10,157 bases of DNA from DASQFU01 sp035632955 (GTDB lineage Bacteria; Eisenbacteria; RBG-16-71-46). The DNA lies in the NCBI GenBank assembly GCA_035632955.1, contig DASQFU010000228.1:1-10157 (forward strand), written 5' to 3'. Under the pieces are notes generated by a model that was not told the DNA's origin, ran no database searches, and saw nothing but the letters and a program-made list of their open reading frames with translations. Positions 6,248 to 10,157 of the stretch are shown here, one piece after another (the first letter of the stretch is position 1; each line of letters begins with the position of its first letter). A program made the position numbers and the translations under genes.

Positions 6248-7665
6248 CGAGCGCGCGCCGGCCCTGTGACGGCCGATCGCGCCGACTTCACCTGACGCTC
6301 GAGAAACCGCCCGGCGCCCGGTTCGGCGTCGAGCTTGCCGTCGCGGTAGACCACACGTCCGCTGACGACGACGTGGGTCGGCCGGCCCTTCACCTTGAAT
6401 CCTTCGAAGATGCTGCGGTCGCTCTTCGAACGATGGGTCTTGGCGCTGCGGGTGCCTTCGCCGGCCGGGTCGTAGATCACGAGATCGGCGTCCGAACCGA
6501 CAGCGATCGTCCCCTTGCGCGGATAGAGCCCGAAGATCCGCGCCGCGTTGGTGCTGCCGAGCGCCACCATGCGCTGGAGGTCGAACTTCCCCTCGCACAC
6601 TCCATACGTATAGAGGAGCTGCATGCGGTCTTCGATTCCCGCCGCTCCGTTCGGGATCATCGTAAAGTTGTTCTTGCCCATCCGCTTCTGCTCCATCGTG
6701 AACGGGCAATGATCGGTGCCGATCGCATCGAGCATTCCGTTCGCGACGCCGCGCCAGAGCGCGTCATGGTGGCCGACGTGACCAGGGCGGATGGGCGGGC
6801 TCATGACGTAGGCGGCCGCCTCGAAGTCCGGCTTGGCGAATACCGTGTCGTCGAGCAGTAGGTACTGAGGACAGGTCTCGCCATAGCACTTCTGACCGGC
6901 GAGCTTCGCGTGCACGAGCGCCTCGACCGATTCGCGACACGTCATGTGCACGATATAGGCGGTCGCGCCATGCAGTCGCGCCATCATTAGGGCGCGACCC
7001 GTAGCCTCGCCTTCGACGCTGCTCGGACGCGACACCGGATGAAACTCGGGTCCGAGGTCGCCCTTGGCCACGAGCTCGCGCTGCAGGTGATAGACCGCAT
7101 CGCCGTTCTCGGCATGGACCGCCACGACCGCGCCGAGCTTCGCGGCTTGTTTCATCACCTGATAGAGCTCGGCGTCGTCGACCATGATCGCGCCCTTGTA
7201 CGCCATGAAGACCTTGAACGACGTGATGCCGTGCTCTTCGACCACGGCGCGCATCTCGTCGGCGGTGCGGTCGGTCCAGCCAGTGATTGCCATGTGGTAG
7301 GTGTAGTCCACCGGCGATTTCTTGCTGCGCTCGCGCCACTCCTTAAGACCATCGAGCAGCGACTGCCCGCGGGATGGGATGCAGAAATCGATGAAGCACG
7401 TCGTCCCGCCGGCGACCCCCGAGGCGGGACCGGTGAAGAAGTCGTCGCAGGAGACCGTGCCCATGAAGGGCAGCTCCATGTGGACGTGGGGATCGATGAA
7501 GCCGGGCAGGACGAGCTGGCCCGAGGCGTCCAGCACTTCGTCCTTGGCGTCGCGTTTCTCCAGGTCCTGGCCGATCGCGACCACCCGACCGGCTTCGCAG
7601 AACACGTCCGCGACGTAGCGGTCGGCTGCCGTGACGACCTCGCCGTTCTTGATCAGCAGTCCCAT
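6244..7665 (-). CDS. hydA: Dihydropyrimidinase (D-hydantoinase family)
   Basis: Hydrolyses the ring of 5,6-dihydrouracil or dihydrothymine to N-carbamoyl-beta-alanine or its 2-methyl homologue, the second step of reductive pyrimidine breakdown; cytoplasmic zinc enzyme of the cyclic amidohydrolase superfamily. At 473 aa it is of normal length. The full metal site is present: H60 and H62 (DPHVHM), the carboxylated lysine K151 (FKVFMAYKG), H184 (VHAENGD), H240 (YIVHMTC) and D318 (GTDHCPF). Y156 in the FMAYK motif and N339 in MIPNGAAG fit the usual substrate-binding positions, and the ending GSDADLVIYDP is typical. ATG 7665 is preceded by GAGGGAGAA with good spacing. It is the last gene of the right-hand operon, 31 nt after the PorV-like gene. 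It ends head-on against the DUF2087-like gene with overlapping TAA codons, so no terminator fits between them. Hydantoinase activity on other rings cannot be excluded, but the beta-ureidopropionase and PreT nearby favour dihydropyrimidines. Confidence 0.95.
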   Translation of the reverse strand: MGLLIKNGEVVTAADRYVADVFCEAGRVVAIGQDLEKRDAKDEVLDASGQLVLPGFIDPHVHMELPFMGTVSCDDFFTGPASGVAGGTTCFIDFCIPSRGQSLLDGLKEWRERSKKSPVDYTYHMAITGWTDRTADEMRAVVEEHGITSFKVFMAYKGAIMVDDAELYQVMKQAAKLGAVVAVHAENGDAVYHLQRELVAKGDLGPEFHPVSRPSSVEGEATGRALMMARLHGATAYIVHMTCRESVEALVHAKLAGQKCYGETCPQYLLLDDTVFAKPDFEAAAYVMSPPIRPGHVGHHDALWRGVANGMLDAIGTDHCPFTMEQKRMGKNNFTMIPNGAAGIEDRMQLLYTYGVCEGKFDLQRMVALGSTNAARIFGLYPRKGTIAVGSDADLVIYDPAGEGTRSAKTHRSKSDRSIFEGFKVKGRPTHVVVSGRVVYRDGKLDAEPGAGRFLERQVKSARSAVTGPARAR

Positions 7666-7696
7666 GAAAATTCTCCCTCGACTGACGGTGCGCTTC

Positions 7697-8845
7697 TCAG
7701 CGACGGGCGAGCGTTAAGGGATCGAACCACACGGTCACCGCGTGGCGGCGCATCGGATCCAACTCACTGGGTCGAGAGTGCGGAAAGCTGGCAAAGTCGT
7801 AGCGCACGCTCGCGAAGCTCCCGATCGGCAGCCCAACGCCGCCGCCGAACGAGAAGTCATCGATCTCCTCCAGCCGGTCGGTCACATGGCCAACCCGTGC
7901 CGCAAAGACGTTTAGCAGCGCGATCTCCAGGCCAAAGTGGTCGACGTCGTATGCCTGCCATCCGGCCACGCTCTCGAAATGAGAGAAGTCGCCGGCAATC
8001 GCTATCGATAGGAGTGGATTCATTCCGCTCCCAAGCCAACGGCCAAAACGCTGCTCCATGGTACTCGCCATCCCAGGCGAAGTCGGGATACCGAAGCGAG
8101 CGGCCAGACCGTTGCGGTAGTGCCGGGCCACGTAGTTCGGGTTGTTCTGGTTGCTGAAGAAAACCTCCGCGTCATTGTGGTTCAACGCCGAGTAGCCGTA
8201 GCTCAAATCCAGAAACGGGCGGCTCTCCTCCCCCATCGGAAGTGGGCTGACTCGAACCAGGAATCCGAGGTCGTTCGAAGTGGTCGAAGCCGAACCCGCT
8301 GGCGAGGGAGCAAGCTGCAAATCAACGTCCTTCCGCTTGTACCCGAAAGCGACATCGGCGTAGCGCGCGATCGACGGCACTTCGCCGCCCCTCAGCAAAG
8401 CAAGCGACTCGAGTAGCAGCGAAATGCTGACCCCTAGGCCGAGCGGCGTGATGCGCTCGAAGGATCCGAAGGTGCCGGTTGGGTTGCCTTGCTCGTCGGT
8501 TCCTTCCGACTCGCCGTAGTCGAGCGTGAGGCGCGATACACCCAAACCGAGACCACCCCACCCGAAGCCCAATCGGTGTGCCCTGAAACGCACGTCGGGC
8601 GCAATTTCCGGTATCAGCTGGGTCGTGCTCCAGTGATATTGGAGACCCTTCTGGTAGGCGAGCAGTGCGGGGTTCGCCCACTCGTTCGTGTCGTTCGACC
8701 AGAACACGGCGGTGGAAGCCCCGCCCATTCCGGAGGCGCGCACCGAGGGATCGATCTGGACACTACGCGCGGCTCCCTGCGCCACAGCGTCGAATGCCAT
8801 CACCGCCAATGCGATGGCTGCGAGAACCACGACGATGGGTTTCAT
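7697..8845 (-). CDS. PorV/UPF0164-like outer-membrane beta-barrel protein
   Basis: A 382-residue protein from ATG 8845, with a clear signal peptide (MKPIVVVLAAIALAVMAFDAVAQG). After it comes the family hallmark: PSVRASGMGGASTAVFWSND then EWANPALLAY, the GMGGA-to-NPA opening of PorV/PorQ/UPF0164-type barrels. The rest alternates glycine- and aromatic-rich strands with polar turns (for example RLGFGWGGLGLGVSRLTLDYG and FLDLSYGYSALNHND), ending in VTVWFDPLTLARR. ATG 8845 is preferred over an in-frame start at 8869 because it overlaps the upstream gene's stop (ATGA), has AAGG just upstream, and puts the signal peptide at the N-terminus. PorV proteins act in type IX secretion or as OmpT/FadL-like pores; which applies here cannot be seen. 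Its place between two pyrimidine-degradation genes hints at, but does not show, a role in uptake. Confidence 0.8.
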   Translation of the reverse strand: MKPIVVVLAAIALAVMAFDAVAQGAARSVQIDPSVRASGMGGASTAVFWSNDTNEWANPALLAYQKGLQYHWSTTQLIPEIAPDVRFRAHRLGFGWGGLGLGVSRLTLDYGESEGTDEQGNPTGTFGSFERITPLGLGVSISLLLESLALLRGGEVPSIARYADVAFGYKRKDVDLQLAPSPAGSASTTSNDLGFLVRVSPLPMGEESRPFLDLSYGYSALNHNDAEVFFSNQNNPNYVARHYRNGLAARFGIPTSPGMASTMEQRFGRWLGSGMNPLLSIAIAGDFSHFESVAGWQAYDVDHFGLEIALLNVFAARVGHVTDRLEEIDDFSFGGGVGLPIGSFASVRYDFASFPHSRPSELDPMRRHAVTVWFDPLTLARR

Positions 8846-9027
8846 TCGCCCTTCTTCATCCTGCCCCAAGCCGCAAACGCCAGGATCAGCATCAAGGTGC
8901 CGCCGCCAATCGGGGTCACGTCGATTCGGCCGTCCTTCATATAGCCGATGACCACGGCCGCATAGGCGAGACCTGCTGCAACCAGTGCCAAGATGAACGC
9001 CAAGCGATTCGCCTTAGATTTGGTCAT
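8842..9027 (-). CDS. Small two-helix inner-membrane protein
   Basis: A 61-residue protein with two hydrophobic segments: about 8-30 (NRLAFILALVAAGLAYAAVV) and about 40-54 (GGGTLMLILAFAAWG). A short polar loop (KDGRIDVTP) separates them, and both ends are lysine-rich, placing both termini in the cytoplasm by the positive-inside rule. A good Shine-Dalgarno (GGGAGG, complement of 9036-9041) lies 8 nt before the ATG. Its TGA overlaps the start of the PorV-like gene by 4 nt, so the two should be translated together. I do not recognise the family. The ribosome site and overlap are the main evidence that it is real. Confidence 0.75.
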   Translation of the reverse strand: MTKSKANRLAFILALVAAGLAYAAVVIGYMKDGRIDVTPIGGGTLMLILAFAAWGRMKKGE

Positions 9028-9056
9028 TGTCTTCGCCTCCCATCTTCAGGGGCTAC

Positions 9057-9746
9057 TCACGTGCCGCGACGATACTCAACGAGCCGCATCCACGGCCGTG
9101 AGGGGTCCAGACCTTCGTACGACTCGAGCACCACATCGTGCTCGTCGGCCCAGAAGGTGTAGCCCTCGTCTTCTCCGCGCGACGTCAGGCTGACGACGTA
9201 GCGCTTGGCGGGCAACGGACCGAGCGGCGACGCCCAGGTGCCGAGCTCGACGCAGCGGTAGAGCATGCGCTCCGGGGTGACCGCCATGTAGGGCGGGCCG
9301 ATGCGCAACACCGGGAACTCGTGCTCTCCGCCGAGCTGGAAATCGCGCTTGGCGAGGATGAACGAGTTGAAGAGATGAGTGACGTACTCGACTTCGCAGT
9401 AGTTCGGGTAGTCGCCTTCCTGCTCCTTCACGTGATCCTGATACTCGATCCGCGCTCTCCAGGTCGTCAGATCCGCGTGATGTGTCGCGACCAGCCGGCG
9501 TTCTCCCACCGTCCACTGGATTTCCAGACCGGTCGCCCGCCATTCGCGGGTGAGCACGGCTCGATACGCCTGGCGATTCGGAAACGGGTGAGGCGGCACC
9601 ATTTCCTGCTCTCCCGTGACGATCAGCCCTTCGGCCGAGGAAGCGATGCGCCAGCGCTCCTCTCCGCACGGCTGTCCGTTGAAGAAGATCGCGTAGCGTC
9701 CGGCGACCTCCGTCGCCAGCTCACCCGACGGTGGCGAGGCGGGCAT
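9057..9746 (-). CDS. Unknown 229-residue protein in the pyrimidine operon
   Basis: A soluble-looking protein with no signal peptide or transmembrane helix. It alternates short beta-forming segments (GRYAIFFNGQPCGEERW, then EGLIVTGEQEMV, LEIQWTVGERRLVATH, and RARIEYQDHVKEQEG). In the middle it has an aromatic/acidic patch (GDYPNYCEVEYVTHLFNS), and it ends ...DDEGYTFW-type ADEHDVVLESYEGLDP. The pattern resembles DUF3108/LolA-like half-barrels that carry a hydrophobic ligand, but the likeness is general and I would not assign the family. AGGG lies about 8 nt before ATG 9746. It starts 10 nt after the beta-ureidopropionase stop and ends 29 nt before the small membrane-protein gene, so it is clearly part of the operon. 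A role related to the envelope genes that follow is inference. Confidence 0.75.
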   Translation of the reverse strand: MPASPPSGELATEVAGRYAIFFNGQPCGEERWRIASSAEGLIVTGEQEMVPPHPFPNRQAYRAVLTREWRATGLEIQWTVGERRLVATHHADLTTWRARIEYQDHVKEQEGDYPNYCEVEYVTHLFNSFILAKRDFQLGGEHEFPVLRIGPPYMAVTPERMLYRCVELGTWASPLGPLPAKRYVVSLTSRGEDEGYTFWADEHDVVLESYEGLDPSRPWMRLVEYRRGT

Positions 9747-9756
9747 CCGATCGACC

Positions 9757-10157
9757 CTAGAGTCCGACCAGCGGCTCGTACGTTTCCGGCCGGCGGTCGC
9801 GGTAGAACTGCCACACCCTGCGCACGTCCTCGATCATGTCGAGATCCATCTCGGCAACCACGAGTGCATCGTCGTCCTGGCCGGCCTCCGCCAGGAAGTT
9901 TCCCCGCGGGTCCACGAAGTACGACGTTCCGTAGAACTTGCCGATGTTCCACGGCGCTTCGGTGCCGACCCGGTTGATGCAGCCCATGAAGTAACCGTTC
10001 GCGACCGCGTGCGCCGGCTGCTCGAGCTTCCAGAGATATTGAGAGAGACCGGCGACCGTAGCGCTCGGGTTGAACACGATCTCGGCGCCGTTCAAGCCCA
10101 GCGCGCGGGCGCCCTCCGGAAAGTGCCGGTCGTAGCAGATGTAGACGCCGACCTTGG
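9757..10157 (-). CDS. Beta-ureidopropionase (N-carbamoyl-beta-alanine amidohydrolase), C-terminal part
   Basis: The third and last enzyme of reductive pyrimidine breakdown: it hydrolyses N-carbamoyl-beta-alanine to beta-alanine, CO2 and ammonia. The frame runs open through the right edge, so only the last 132 residues are seen, out of about 290 usual for bacterial members. The nitrilase-superfamily nucleophile is present as the cysteine in VGVYICYDRHFPEGARALG, seven residues from the edge; the catalytic Glu and Lys lie outside. Downstream are family-typical stretches: GAEIVFNPSATVAG, LWKLEQPAHAVANGYFMG, NRVG, FYGTSYFVDPRGNFLAEAG, and the ending VWQFYRDRRPETYEPL. The internal TTG at 10095 is not the start. 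It is the most upstream gene of the right-hand operon seen here, 10 nt ahead of the unknown 229-residue protein. Other N-carbamoyl amidohydrolases are possible, but the dihydropyrimidinase in the same operon supports this call. Confidence 0.92.
   Translation of the reverse strand, partial: KVGVYICYDRHFPEGARALGLNGAEIVFNPSATVAGLSQYLWKLEQPAHAVANGYFMGCINRVGTEAPWNIGKFYGTSYFVDPRGNFLAEAGQDDDALVVAEMDLDMIEDVRRVWQFYRDRRPETYEPLVGL

Noticed and set aside
5774..6709. A long minus-strand open frame (311 codons)
   Set aside because: It overlaps the dihydropyrimidinase in another frame and the DUF2087-like gene on the opposite strand, and its product has no family pattern.
7039..8157. A long plus-strand open frame (372 codons) across the dihydropyrimidinase and PorV-like genes
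   Set aside because: It lies antisense to two genes with clear family motifs, spans the gap between them, and gives low-complexity Arg/Ser-rich sequence in its second half; it is a by-product of high GC content.
10093..10095. TTG as the start of a short nitrilase-family protein
   Set aside because: The same frame continues upstream to the edge with the catalytic motif CYDRHFPE, so the gene is truncated by the window and not short.

Overview
The window is GC-rich, densely coded bacterial chromosome. Two things point to an uncultured FCB-group lineage, with Candidatus Eisenbacteria my best guess. One is a secreted FG-GAP/VCBS protein ending in a T9SS/FlgD-like C-terminal domain. The other is a PorV/UPF0164-like outer-membrane protein. 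The taxon is an inference from protein style, not from a marker gene. I see no tRNA, rRNA, CRISPR array or insertion sequence.

Left part (1-2536), surface proteins and gene decay: an intact minus-strand gene (155-847) encodes a secreted 230-residue protein with a dockerin-like end. Directly downstream of it (1-146, running off the edge) is a tandem paralogue with a net 143-nt internal deletion that breaks its frame. A short intergenic region with a strong inverted repeat separates this pair from a plus-strand FG-GAP/VCBS gene (1060-2299). That gene's recognisable parts lie in three successive frames, so it is a pseudogene or carries sequencing errors.

Middle part (2537-6247): a minus-strand pair made of a membrane-anchored helical protein and preT (ATGA overlap). 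PreT is the FAD/Fe-S/NAD(P)H subunit of dihydropyrimidine dehydrogenase. Divergent from it is a plus-strand pair: an exported protein with two NTF2/DUF4440-like domains, and a small DUF2087-like protein.

Right part (6244-10157), a compact minus-strand operon read from right to left: the C-terminal part of a beta-ureidopropionase (open at the edge), a 229-residue unknown protein, a 61-residue two-helix membrane protein, a PorV-like outer-membrane protein, and dihydropyrimidinase. Gaps are 10, 29, -4 and 31 nt.

Together PreT, dihydropyrimidinase and beta-ureidopropionase supply the three steps of reductive pyrimidine breakdown (uracil/thymine to dihydropyrimidine, to N-carbamoyl-beta-amino acid, to beta-amino acid + CO2 + NH3). 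The catalytic dehydrogenase partner PreA is not in the window. The unusual point is that three uncharacterised or envelope genes sit between the second- and third-step enzymes.
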